The notes under the pieces were generated by a model. It searched no databases. It was given only the letters and a program-made list of their open reading frames with translations, and was not told the DNA's origin. This document shows, in pieces, positions 1 to 10,066 of a DNA stretch of 17,901 nucleotides. The first letter of the stretch is position 1; every line of letters starts with the position of its first letter. Position numbers and translations under genes: made by a program. This DNA is from Cerioporus squamosus (taxonomy: Eukaryota; Basidiomycota; Agaricomycetes; Polyporales; Polyporaceae): NCBI GenBank assembly GCA_022592435.1, contig JABYQS010000577.1, forward strand, positions 1 to 17,901, in the 5' to 3' direction.

Positions 1-673
1 GAATAGTCAGAACTACTTGGTCTCATTCCAGGGGCTGTAGCTACGGTGTGACGGTGCTGGTGGGAGCATCAGGGCGCGCCGGCGATGTCGCCGACTCGAG
101 CTGTAGTCCCACGGCACCACACTGGGAAACAGGGCCAAAGCCCGATATGCCCGAACAGCCGCCCTGCTAGTCACTGGCTCTCTGCTTGTACTTATCATGG
201 TCGTCTCAGCTCGGAGCCCTCAAATGTATACAGTTTTGATCATCCATAAACCATGTAATCGGCCAACAGGGGATGTGTTCTCTTGTCTTGAGCTCCAGGT
301 GCTCGCCACAGTCGGATATCGCAAATTGGGCCCGGCGTGCTATCACAATCTCATATCCGCGCGCGGTAACTTACGAGGAGAAGACCAAACCTTTGGTAAG
401 TTTAAGATGCATGCCTACTAATCTCATGGGCGTCCTTGATTATTGCGAGCTGAGATACGCCCATCGGGGTTGTCGATGCTCCGCGATGAGGGATCCCGAA
501 CTGATCCTTCGAAGATGCCCGCCCTGCTCGTGAGTTCACAAAAGTGTGATGGATAGAATGCGGGGGGAGGGATGACTCTCTGCATGGAAACCTTCCTAAC
601 TAGCCAAGCTACTATAGGTACTCAAATCAGCGCACACTTTGAACGTACAGTAAAGCTATCGCCATTGTCACTT
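1..673. other. No gene supported at left edge
   Basis: No coding unit is recognised on either strand. The plus strand has a short hydrophobic reading stretch (about 158-213, rich in L, V and I) and splice-like signals: a GTAAGT donor near 392, a TACTAAT branch-like motif near 416 and a GTGAGT donor near 530. These could belong to an exon of a gene entering from the left, but the translated pieces match no family I know. The 3' flank of the minus-strand methyltransferase remnant also lies here. Confidence 0.35.
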
Positions 674-1142
674 CTACCAATAGACGTACGGGAGTAAGGA
701 GTACTTTACTCGCTTGCGATAGTCAATCCATTCGTCCCCTCGAAACTGCTTCTGGATCTGTTCATCTTCGACACCGCGACTGCAATAGAGAGACAGCACC
801 CCATATGTGAGCGAAGAGCCAAAGGCGAGCCCCTTCAACACTGTCGCACTGCGTTACCCAGCCGTTAGGGCCAAATTGCAGTAAGTGTTTTTCCAGAATG
901 ACCATCACTAAGCACGTGTAGGAATGGTGACGGACCAAAGCGTACGGAACCCCAGTAACGAGCCTGTGGTCGTCCTTGATGAAGACTACAAATGTGAACA
1001 AGGGGCCGAGAGTGCGGTGGAAGGAGGCAATGCGGATGAGAGCTTTGGCAATGGCGAGCGTCATGCCAAGATGGAATCGTGGAGGGTACGCGGAGAGCAA
1101 GTCGAGGCTTGAAGGACGGACGGGTGGGGCACAACCGCAGAA
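674..1142 (-). pseudogene. Isoprenylcysteine carboxyl methyltransferase-like remnant
   Basis: ICMT-family enzymes are ER membrane proteins that methylate the C-terminal prenylcysteine of CaaX proteins using S-adenosylmethionine. The reading frame here keeps the family order: a hydrophobic helix, FHRTLGPLFTF, IKDDHRLVT, a GPY..RHPxYTG-like segment, LQFGPNGW, and the C-terminal block VEDEQIQKQF..EWIDYRKRVKYSLLP before a TAG stop. Two things argue against function. The conserved RHPxYxG signature reads RHHSYTC. The frame also has to change by one base around 841-853, and no intron of plausible size can bridge it. A preceding exon may include residues CMAEITLL near 1225-1250, but N-terminal exons could not be modelled. 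The family assignment rests on motif pattern. A sequencing error at the shift would leave the altered motif unexplained. Confidence 0.68.
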
Positions 1143-1759
1143 CTATAGTCTCCATGTCTGACGCTGAACTCTGGGTGACGAGCAGCAAGGAATGGCAGAA
1201 TGCACACGCACGACCGAGAAACTAGCAAGGTAATTTCAGCCATACACAAACAAAGACGAGAGATGCGTGCTCACATACACTGTAACACCTCCTACCTTCA
1301 AGCTCTCAAGGCACCGGGTACCCTCCATCTTTGCAAGGAAGCACCGGCGGTCCTTCCTCTTTACGCCGGCTCCTTTGCGCAAAGAAAGCTCGGGAGTTGA
1401 AGGCTCGCGCCTCGCCCGCGAAGATGAAGCTGTGGGTCCATGGGTAGTTTGTGGTACACGCGCGTGCGCACTCGCTAGCAGTGCGCCCATCTGTCAGATT
1501 CGCCGGTTGCTCCGGTCTTGGAGCGCATCTTCGCAGACCGCTGCTCGTGACAGTTCGGCGACACGTTGTGTTCCATGGAAAGCGTAAAATGCATAGGTAC
1601 AGGGCACCATCGTTGTTCTGCACAGGCCGGCTGTTGTTGAGGAAGCAATCAGCAGGCGTGTCGGATAGGGGAGACGGGACTTGTATAGGATACGAGATAC
1701 ATCATATGAGAGAATTGCTTCTGCTACAGTGCTGCTACTTCACACCCGACTGCGCGATA
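1143..1759. other. No gene supported; spacer
   Basis: Several open stretches of 60-160 codons occur on both strands, but they overlap, have low-complexity GC-rich composition and match no family pattern. The missing 5' exons of the methyltransferase remnant, if any survive, would lie here. The right end is the 3' flank of the minus-strand DUF6534 gene. Confidence 0.35.
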
Positions 1760-3989
1760 TCAGACGTCCATATGCATGTGACGTACATTAACCGGGGGAT
1801 GTTTCGCGGACGGGCCGTCTGCCCGTGCGCCGCCCTCGTCGAGGGCGCTGGAACTGTCCGCACGGAGCTCCGTCTGCATCTTGATGTCGAGGACGACCGA
1901 AGACAGGTGCGGTGGCTGCGTATGCTGGGCATGCTGCGTTAGCAGCCGTCGTGAACGAGGTTGGGAGAGGGCACGTACGTCGCCGGAACCCGCGCTACCA
2001 GACGCGCCGCTGCGAAACACGCGCTTGAGATTGCTCATGCTGAAGGTCGGAGTCCTGACGCCGAGCGTATTCTCGGCGAGACTGGGCCTGAGGTTCAAGC
2101 TGGAGGTACCCGTCAAGTTGCGAATCAAGACGTCAACCCTTGGTGAAACAACCTACAATGCGAGAACGCCGTTTGTGTAGACTGCAGGGCACATTGAGCA
2201 TCTACGTCACAGGTGACGGATGGATATAGTACTCACTCTTCGTGGTCGGTATAGCCATCGCCATGTAGATGAATGACTGCTTTGAGGTAATGGACTTCGA
2301 CAGTGTCAGTACATGTCTTCAGGATGCGACTTAGAGGAAGACGTACAGATATGAACGCCGCGAGCGTGAGGGCGCTGGATCAAGTCGCTCGGGGGATGAG
2401 TATGAATCAAGGGGAAGAAAAGCCCATACTGACGTGTTGAGCAGGGCTGACAACGCTGGATGAGCGTTTGGCGTAACATGAGAGGGATATAGGCTTACTA
2501 GCAACAACTGCGTATCTCGCGAGGGTATCGAGTCCTCTTCTCGTGCTGACATTAGTATGTCAGTCATCGTTCACGTCACCAGCAGGAGAATGCACATACT
2601 CGCGGAACGCCGTCTTGCTGCTCCGGAGGATGACGACGAAGACAATCATGAGCACGAGGTCCGTCACAGTAGCGATGCTGAAGGAACCAGAGTCGAGCCA
2701 CTGAGGTACAAGGAGGTGAGCACCGCGTAATACATCGTAATATGAGGCTTTGCGCTCACGAGGTACGGAGAGAACTCCTCGAAGGTGGTAACCTTGAGTC
2801 TGATCAAGAGTTCAGCTGCATTCAGAACTGTGTGCCTCGAACGCTTACCCGAAGTATGTGGCGCCTGCGGGTTGTCAGTTAGAGGGCATGAGGTGGACTT
2901 CATGATAAAGACGTACCTATGATACATGCTGAGACCACCCCGGACACGTTTAGTATTTATCCTGGTTCACGACGAAGAAGTTCGCACCAAGCTCGACGAG
3001 CATCAGGATAACCTATAGAAAGTCAGACGGAACTCGGAAGATAAACCAGGGAACGTACGATAACGAAGACGATCCACCTATACCGCTTGTCCACTGCTCC
3101 AAGTCAGCTTCTTGCCCGCTCAGTCAGAGATGTACGCCATACCGAGAAAGATGCGCCGTGTGTAGAAGCTAGAAGGAGCCGTCAGTACATCGGAGGCCTA
3201 TTCAGAGCTGAGTGAGGCCTACGTTTGGCAGAGAAGGACGACGATGCCCTGGTAATCATTCAATGCGAGCTTTCAGCCGGAGGATACAGGGATACTCACC
3301 GTGGTGAGAGGCATAATCTTCCGGTCGGACACGAGCACACAGCGATGTCAACGACGATAACTGGGAAGGAGGGTGGAGAAAGATACCTTGATGGACCTGT
3401 GTGGCACTCAACATGCAGAAGGGGCATTCGATGGAACGAGAAACTTACCACACCCCTACGAGGAGCGCGAACGGATCGAAATAGTTCTGCACAAGATAGT
3501 GATAGCTGACCAGTGACGTTAGTTGAATGCGCCACACAGGTCGAACTATCAGGACAGCGAACCACGTACCATATATGAATGAGGGTTACAGAGTGGAACG
3601 TGTCGGCGATACTGCACAAAGCATACGCTTAACGTGCATCCCCGACATAGACACCACGGCTTACAATATGGCTGGAACCTGCAAATCGCGAATGCATCGG
3701 CACACTGTATACATGAGCAAGAGGGAATAAAACGTACCAGCAGTCTGTGCCAGACGAAGTCCGTTGGGAACAAGCGGTAGTACCGATAGGTTTGATTGAT
3801 CGTGAAGCCGTACAATCTGCCAGTGGGTATGACACCGTCAGGGGACCGTAGACGACATCGGAGCAGACTTCCTCACCCTAATCCGAGGAAAGAGCTGATG
3901 AGGAGTGCGCCATACGTATTCGTTAGAGACGGCAGGGCAAACACAGGCGTTTCAGAGCCCATGGCGGCGGTTGGAGAGGTGGAGGACAT
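1760..3989 (-). CDS. DUF6534 multi-pass membrane protein, 21 exons
   Basis: Complete gene, 368 residues, function unknown; the family is a large Agaricomycete group of integral membrane proteins. Exons, in transcription order: 3989-3877, 3816-3738, 3678-3665, 3611-3570, 3505-3449, 3396-3387, 3317-3300, 3248-3223, 3168-3143, 3093-3059, 3012-2988, 2928-2917, 2864-2849, 2799-2760, 2700-2600, 2545-2499, 2446-2434, 2374-2347, 2276-2237, 2181-2157, 2099-1760. All 20 introns are 46-70 nt, GT..AG, and phase-consistent. Family landmarks appear in order: GLYGFTINQTYRYYRLFP (about 36-53), FIADTFHSVTLIHICYHYLV, VWSIK, FYTRRIFLVDKRYRW, the DUF6534 core from about residue 172 with SKTAFRDT, and SFIYMAMAIPTTKIYTNG leading to LNLRPSL. 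A polar tail of roughly 105 residues follows. Hydrophobic segments suggest 6-7 membrane helices. The start ATG is the first in frame and fits a short N-terminus before helix 1. The least certain junction is the AAG acceptor of exon 7. Confidence 0.88.
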
Positions 3990-4036
3990 CTTTTGGCCCT
4001 CGAGAATCCAGGGGGACCAGGGAGCACTGCGAGGCC

Positions 4037-4043
4037 GATATAG
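4037..4043 (-). promoter_or_regulatory. TATA-like box for DUF6534 gene
   Basis: CTATATC read on the minus strand lies about 50 nt upstream of the gene's ATG, a plausible core-promoter position. It is one imperfect match and the call is tentative. Confidence 0.28.
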
Positions 4044-5448
4044 GGACCCGGGAGGGGCATCGCAGCGATTCGACCGCCTTCTCTATCTCATCAGCTCGAG
4101 AGAAGCCTGCTGAGCGGGGCGCCACATTTGAACGCCGACATGCTTCTACGGTCAGCGGCTGATATGACACAAGGAAGAAGCTAGGTCGATGGGATGTACT
4201 TGCGCGCTGACGGTGACATCGCTTCTGCAGCGTGGACACCTTGAAGACCCCTTGCGAGCAAGGGAACATAACAAGGGGAGATCAAGCGGCGGCAGCTACA
4301 TGCTCTGGCATTTTGGCATACCTGAATTGACCGAGCTTTAAATCGTCGATCCTGTGATAGCAAAGCACTTCCTCTCTCCACACAAGGAAGCGTAGTTGAG
4401 AACTCATCGGCAAGCAATAACGGCGATGACTTGTGGTGGGAGATGCGTTACACCCATATCAACCGACTAGTGGCCATCGAGGTGTTGTCTAAAAGAGGAC
4501 CGTTGAAACTTGAGCAACGAATCACTCACAGAGAGTCTGCTCGACCGAGGTCGCCGTCATCTGCATTCTCCAGCTCGTGTACTGCTCAGGCCTTTCGGCG
4601 CTCCTCTGTGGTAGTGTTTGAAAACCCCGCATTTCAGCTCGAAGGTGCTTGGACTCCAGCACTTCGAGAGTTCAAATTGGCTCTTCGCATTTGCGTAAGT
4701 ATCATCCGAGATCGACTGAGAGAACATGGACTTCAGGGGACAATAGAAGAACGGCAGGAGTGCTAGCAGGGCCAGAAGTCAACAGGACATGATGATAGAG
4801 TTCAGCTCTCGAAGGACGTCGACAGGTGTCAGTACATTTCAGAGTGTACAGGTCCGGGGAGGCAGGAGTCGAGCCGCCTGTGCCACGTGGCGATCCGAAC
4901 CGAGCCAGACCGAGCCGCGCATCATGATGCACTTGACCTCAGCCTCCAGCTAGGTCCACCTCCTCCAACTCCGAGTCTGAGTCTCGCAATGTTAGGTTGC
5001 TTCACTCGTCCGGGGCGCATCATCGGCAAACTCAACACGTAAGGCCTGGCATGGACTGGACCAAATGTGTTGTCTCATCAGATACGACGCCGCCCGGTAG
5101 GCCCCTGTTTTGTTATCTGTAACCAGCTTATGCACATCCAGCAGGTACATTCGACACAGGCGATCCTGCAACTCATTCATACACCGCCCTGCTCCTATGT
5201 CCATGGCTCAGTGAAGCGGACCCAGTCTGCTGAGGCTCGTTTCACCTCCGAATAAGTACCCAATGCAAGTTCTCTAGCCTCCCACGCTCGGGTTCTCGAC
5301 ATGTGCCCGAACGTTCCTTTGATCGCCAGATACCTTGATCCCTTTCTGCTGGTTCGAATAGAGCGTTTCTCACCCTAGTCTCTACTCACCACATGCCAGT
5401 ATCCCTGCAGAGCTGATGGCACGTTGTCATGGGGTACTCGGCGAGCAC

Positions 5449-5457
5449 CTATATAAG
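5449..5457 (+). promoter_or_regulatory. TATA box of FAD oxidoreductase gene
   Basis: CTATATAAG lies 65-73 nt upstream of the chosen ATG. Transcription starting about 30 nt downstream would leave a 5' leader of roughly 40 nt. This placement argues against the in-frame ATG at 5429, which is upstream of the box. Confidence 0.65.
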
Positions 5458-5521
5458 TCCTCAGTCCTCAGACGACACGACATACAGCACACTGCAAAAC
5501 ATCCCCCGGTTTATCGCTTCG

Positions 5522-8351
5522 ATGAGATCATGGCTTCATCTCTTCGGGCTCATAGTTTCTGCCCTTGGGACGCCCATCCAGGGAGTTCCGAAACAGGAAT
5601 TGGACGCACTGAACGCGACTGTTGGCGGCCGCCTTCATGTCGCCGCCCCATTCTCCCGTCCTTGCTTTCCGGAGGCTTCTGTGGGAGTTTCCGGGAACTT
5701 TGACGAGGTACAGTGCACGCAGGTTCAGGAGAACTACGTAGATGCTGGTGAGTGGACTTACTTCGAGCGGCATAAGACGCACTGATAGACCTCCCCTGAT
5801 TCTCCCAGTAACGAGAAGTAACGTCTTCGGGGCATACATGAACGTGAGTGCAATAGATTATATGGCTGATAAGCTAGGATTTCACGCATCTTCACATACG
5901 CGCAGACTCAATGGGAGACATGCCAAGCTACATCTGAGCAGTGTCTCTTGAACTTCCTGAACGCTAGCGATCCTAGCGCGTTCAGTCCCCCGCGTGAATG
6001 CGCCCAAGGGAGTGTTCCGCCCTACTATGTATGTATCCAGATTGTTCCGTCTCAACCGCGAGCCTAGGAACTGACCTGTGCCTCACCAGATCGACGTGCA
6101 AGCACCGGAGGACGTCGTGGCCGCGTTCAACTTCTCTAGCATCACCGGCGTTCCACTTGCGATCAAGAACACGGGAGTGAGTCTCCAGGATGATGCGCTG
6201 CGGGCACCGACGTGACGTATAAGTTCCGCAGCACGATTATAGCGGGCGTAGCAGCACTCCTGGCTCCTTGGGCCTGTGGGTGAGTAAGTCTAAACCAAGC
6301 TCAAAGACCGGAGAATCTCACAATGTAGACCCATAGACCCATAATCTGCAACAGGTGCGCGCTGTTTGTCTCAGAGCATGCAAGTCGTCTGACACCTACT
6401 TCCAGGTCTCGTACAATCCGGCATTCGTTCCCACAGGTTGCCCTTCCAACAGCAGCTCTCCCGCAGTGACCTTCGGGGTAGGTCTCACCGCTCGTCCCTG
6501 TCTTATCTGTCAACTCATCCGCAAGACAGGCTGGCGTTACTCAAGGCACTCTCTACGAGTTCGCGGATGCTCACAACCTGACTTTGCCTGGCGGGGCCTC
6601 GCCCACCGTCGGTGCAGCAGGTGGCTACTTACAGGTATGTTCGACTCCTGGGACCCTGATGTCTCCTAACAGCATCCTCAAACATCTTTGCGCGGTATTC
6701 AGGGGGGTGGACATGGGTATGAACGAGCCGCCTGATATCCGGGACCTACTCTTACCGAGTCCTCTCCCAGTATATTCTCTAACGCGTTTGGGCTGGCGGT
6801 GGATCGTGCGGTGGGTATTCTTTCTCGCGGACTTGCCCCGCTCTCACATGGCATGCATTCAGTTGGAATTCAAAGTCGTCACTCCTCTCGGGACATACCT
6901 CACCGCCAACGCGTGTCAAAACAGCGACCTGTACTTTGCGCTGCGTGGCGGAGGCGGTGGAACGTTCGGCGTTGTATTGGAAGCCACAATGCGTGCGCTT
7001 CCTCAGATAGCATTTCCCGTGTGAGTGTTCCTTCTCAATGTCTTGTCTGCGGTGGTCATTAACGCGCTTTGCTCAGTGTCGCAGTGTCGCTCGGTGAGGT
7101 TAACGCTACACAGCTCCTGCAGTGGTTGGAGTTCCTAGTTGCGAACGCTTTGCCTTACGCCGAGACAGGTAGTCCCGTATTCTCTCTGTGCCTCCCAGCT
7201 GTGTCGCTGACGACCTCACCGTATGTCAGGTTGGGGCGGCTACATCGGGGTGCGGGGTTCTCAGCTGCTGTAGCTTGTGGGAGACCAGATACTCACGGGT
7301 GCTCTCATGCACAGTATACGACGGGAGCGATCTTCGCAAACCCGCTCATTAACATAACACAGGCGAAGACCGAAATGGCGTCCCTCGCGAACTTCGTGTC
7401 CACTCTCCCGAACGCGACGTTCAGCATCTCCGAGCAACCTTCCTACTTGTCGTTCTTCAACACCTTCGAGCCGATACTTGATACTACCGTGCGTGCGCCT
7501 GCTATTTGCCATCCTCTGTGAATTCTCACATGTGGGGTCATTAGCCGGTCGGACTACCCTTCGCCGTAGCCTCTAGACTCATTCCAGCAGACAACTTCCG
7601 CACTCCGGAGAAACAGACGGAGCTCGTCACGACGCTTTCTACCACCCTGCAGGAATCGGCGTCTGCATTCATCTTCGCGGTCGCCCCATTCCTCTACAAG
7701 GACGACGGGATGACCAGCGTGACTCCTGCATGGCGCGACTCCATATGGCATGTTCGTAGTCTCTTGCCCGAAGAGCGTGACATTGAGGAAGGACTGAGTG
7801 TGTTCATGTCGTTTGTGCAGGTTCCTCTCTCGGCTGCCTGGAACTTCGATACAGCGACAGAGGAGAAGCAGGGGATTCTCGCGGGACTGTCTGCAGCCGT
7901 AGACCCGCTCCGCGCGATCACGCCGGGTTCGGGGGCCTACCAGGTATGTTGGATCTCGCACAGACCTTCTTGACGTCTCAATAAGGGGGCTGCGACAGAA
8001 CGAGGCCGACGTACACGAGCCAGATCATACCGGTATGGAGCCGATCTCAGCATCGTGACAGAGGCAGAATTCTGACCACACACGACTAGATTCCTTCTGG
8101 GGCGCGAACTACGACCAGCTCGTCGCAATTAAGCGGAAGTAGTGAGTTTGCTTCCTCGTGTACTACTATGTGAACGTTGTACTGACGTTTCGGCCCGACA
8201 GCGACCCGGGGCACTTGCTGGATTGCTGGAACTGCGGTACGTGCTCAATGCAAACTTTGCAGAACGCGTGAACTAGCGACTCATGTGTCGGACGTCCGAC
8301 CCAGTCGACTCGCAGGGACCTACATCCGAGCGGTTCGCGTGCTATATCTAG
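5522..8351 (+). CDS. Secreted FAD-linked oxidoreductase (BBE-like), 19 exons
   Basis: Complete gene, 592 residues, of the FAD_binding_4 / berberine-bridge enzyme-like class, which oxidises small molecules with O2 as electron acceptor; the substrate is unknown. Exons: 5522-5747, 5809-5843, 5906-6028, 6090-6176, 6232-6279, 6337-6354, 6406-6477, 6530-6634, 6703-6716, 6771-6810, 6863-7020, 7077-7168, 7230-7249, 7315-7488, 7545-7943, 7999-8032, 8090-8141, 8202-8236, 8305-8351. All 18 introns are 51-68 nt. An N-terminal hydrophobic segment (about 1-20) looks like a signal peptide, and eight or more N-x-S/T sites fit secretion. IDVQAPEDVVAAF starts the FAD domain at residue 129. His158 in NTGHDYSGRSS is the likely flavin-linking histidine. 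GGGHGIFSNAFG (239-250) and ALRGGGGGTFG (282-292) bind flavin. The BBE tail is FWGANYDQL..YDPGHLLDCWNC (551-577), then GPTSERFACYI. The last acceptor (8304) was chosen because the stronger CAG at 8315 breaks frame. Confidence 0.92.
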
Positions 8352-9460
8352 AAGCTGTATGGAGGATGACACCGCGCTGTGGTCTGCTGTTGAGGCGTCC
8401 ACTATCGCGACCGGACTTCTCTGCACAGCACTCACATAGTGACACGTACATAGAATTGACTTACTACACAGAACCCTTTACTAACTGGCTGGGTTTCTGG
8501 ACAGCGGACACCGGCGGAGAACTATTAGTACTCAGTACTGCTGATCAGCCGGTGCCCCTTAGGGGTACCCCCAGTGTACGTACCGGCGAGACAGGTTAGT
8601 CTCAGACCCAATCCCATACCGCTACCGACTGAGCCGTCGCGTTTCTGGCGAGTGAGGGCGATGGGTTTGAAGGGGTCGGAACGAGGTCGATACCCTCCTC
8701 GACGTCGACCGTCCATATCCTGAGTATCAAGCCAGCCGGAGGTGAGCGTCAACGATCGTGTGCTTACTCGCGACCTCGAGAATGGTCTCAGCACTGGCCG
8801 GCTGCTGGTGCCATAGCCTGGAGCTCTGTTCGGCCGGCGGGGTCCCGTACCTTGCTTTCCTTGTCGGCTGGTGGATGGCAGGTCCTGCTCGCTGCCACTG
8901 AGCCGCTAGAGTGCCACTTGGAGCTCGCCGCTTGATCCCTCTCTTCACCAGGCTTGCTGCTCGGCCGGTGAACGACATGCCTTGACTCACTGCTCGGCTG
9001 GTCAGCTGTCATACCTTGGCTTGTTGACCGGCGGACGGCGGTCTGTGGCGAGCATGCCATACTCGACCGCCGCGCCGCCTGCTGCAGAAGGCAGGTGGTG
9101 TCCATGGAAGGCCATGCATTTCTGGGAAGGTGAGTTGAGTTCCTGCTCGGCCGGTTTGGACGACTGCTCACAATTGCTTACCAGCCGATGGGCTTCGTTC
9201 CCATGGCGAGCAGCCCTCCTCTGCTACCACGATGGCGTCCGCTCTCGAACCGCTCGACAGGCGAGCGTCCTCCTCAGTTCGCAGCGGGACTACCCAGCCG
9301 GCGAGCCCACCTGTTCAGCACTCCTGGTCGGCCGCTGACTTCGAGTGCTCGAGCTTGCCAGTCGGCCGCTGACTTCGAGGAGCGTCGACTGAAAGCGATT
9401 GGGCTATATCCAGGGCATCTGTGTGAGTCGTGAGCGGGACCTTGGACAATATGGCACTTA
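8352..9460. other. GC-rich gene-less stretch with degenerate CGGCCGG motifs
   Basis: No gene is supported. From about 8790 the sequence repeatedly contains variants of GCTCGGCCGGC or TCGGCTGG (around 8791, 8827, 8865, 8955, 8991, 9147, 9295). This keeps several frames open by chance and gives proline/serine/arginine-rich translations without family character. It resembles an eroded tandem or dispersed repeat. Confidence 0.45.
9327..9379. repeat. 19-bp direct repeat pair
   Basis: GTCGGCCGCTGACTTCGAG occurs identically at 9327-9345 and 9361-9379, 34 bp apart from start to start. The 15 bp between them is unrelated. It fits the repeat-rich character of the preceding kilobase. Confidence 0.85.
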
Positions 9461-9630
9461 CTGTTGGTAGGAGGTACAGGGAGGAGAGTCCGAAACGATA
9501 CGTATGTCGTCAAAGGGAACTCCACACCAGCGATCATGTTGGCGAGGAGGCTCGAGCGGCCGGCGAAACACTGTCAAGGCACCCCGGGAACACATTGTGA
9601 ACTACATTTCGCCGAGGGAAGACTGGCAGG

Positions 9631-9796
9631 CTTCGGCGAGCGGATGCGACTGTCGCCGAGAGGGCATCTTCGGCGAGCGGATGCGACTGTCGCCAAGAGG
9701 ACATCTTCGGCGAGCGGATGCGACCATCGCCGAGAGGACATCTTCGGCGAGCGGATGCGGCTGTCGCCAAGAGGGCATCTTCGGCGAGCGGATGCA
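9631..9796. repeat. 37-bp minisatellite with hairpin-forming units
   Basis: Four full copies and a partial fifth start at 9631, 9668, 9705, 9742 and 9779, exactly 37 bp apart. Each unit starts CTTCGGCGAGCGGATGC and ends near GAGGGCAT or GAGGACAT. Each also contains inverted arms TCGGCGA and TCGCC(G/A)A around a 13-bp spacer. Copies 1 and 3 have the perfect 7-bp stem; copies 2 and 4 carry one G-to-A change in the right arm. Because 37 is not a multiple of three and no frame shows coding character, this is a DNA repeat and not a protein repeat. Confidence 0.93.
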
Positions 9797-10066
9797 ACTC
9801 TGCCGCCACCTAATCGGTCGTCTCTTCCGTTGATCGAGGCGGAGGGTGTTGGCCATCTGGACGGCCTGCTGCGGTAAGAAGTACAGTTAACGATCGAGAG
9901 GGCTCTAACGGGCCAGCACCGACAGAGGCATACATACTTGGAATGCTCAGTCGGTCCTCTGCCTGTACTGCTCGCACTGATGCTGCGGTAGACCTGCGGT
10001 AAGCGCGTACTGCATCTAAAAGCCCCTGCGTCTCTGGTGAGTCTCATCCCTACCATCGAACATTCC

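Larger units (their letters stand above)
3990..5521. other. Divergent intergenic region
   Basis: This separates the start codons of the minus-strand DUF6534 gene and the plus-strand oxidoreductase. A plus-strand open stretch at 4431-4766 (111 codons) includes a GTAAGT donor at about 4695 and a possible acceptor near 4737, so it could be a relic exon. Its translation matches no family I recognise, and the adjoining frames are broken. The right end holds the oxidoreductase core promoter. Confidence 0.4.

Noticed and set aside
107..231. Hydrophobic plus-strand stretch as a membrane-protein exon
   Set aside because: There is one possible helix only, no convincing junctions to neighbouring exons and no family match.
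3318..3360. CCCAG at 3361 as the acceptor for DUF6534 exon 7
   Set aside because: It gives a frame that does not continue into the conserved FYTRRIF segment. The AAG acceptor before 3317 does.
4431..4766. 111-codon plus-strand frame as a gene between the divergent pair
   Set aside because: It has splice-like signals, but its translation is unrecognised and no partner exons in compatible phase could be found.
5429..5521. Earlier in-frame ATG extending the oxidoreductase by 31 residues
   Set aside because: It lies upstream of the TATA box at 5449-5457 and would bury the signal peptide. The ATG at 5522 gives an N-terminal hydrophobic leader.
8305..8315. CAG acceptor at 8313-8315 for the last oxidoreductase exon
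   Set aside because: It shifts the frame and loses the conserved GPTSERFACYI ending. The acceptor ending at 8304 keeps both.
9631..9796. Regular repeats read as a CRISPR array
   Set aside because: Units are directly adjacent with no unique spacers, and the genome is eukaryotic.
9464..9877. Long overlapping open frames on both strands across the minisatellite
   Set aside because: They are open because the 37-bp repeat lacks stops. The frame rotates with each unit and no family or splice structure supports them.
10037..10066. GTG at 10037 as start of the double-module gene
   Set aside because: Nuclear genes start with ATG, and this GTGAGT looks more like a splice donor. The ATG at 10067 was used, with the caveat that an upstream exon is possible.
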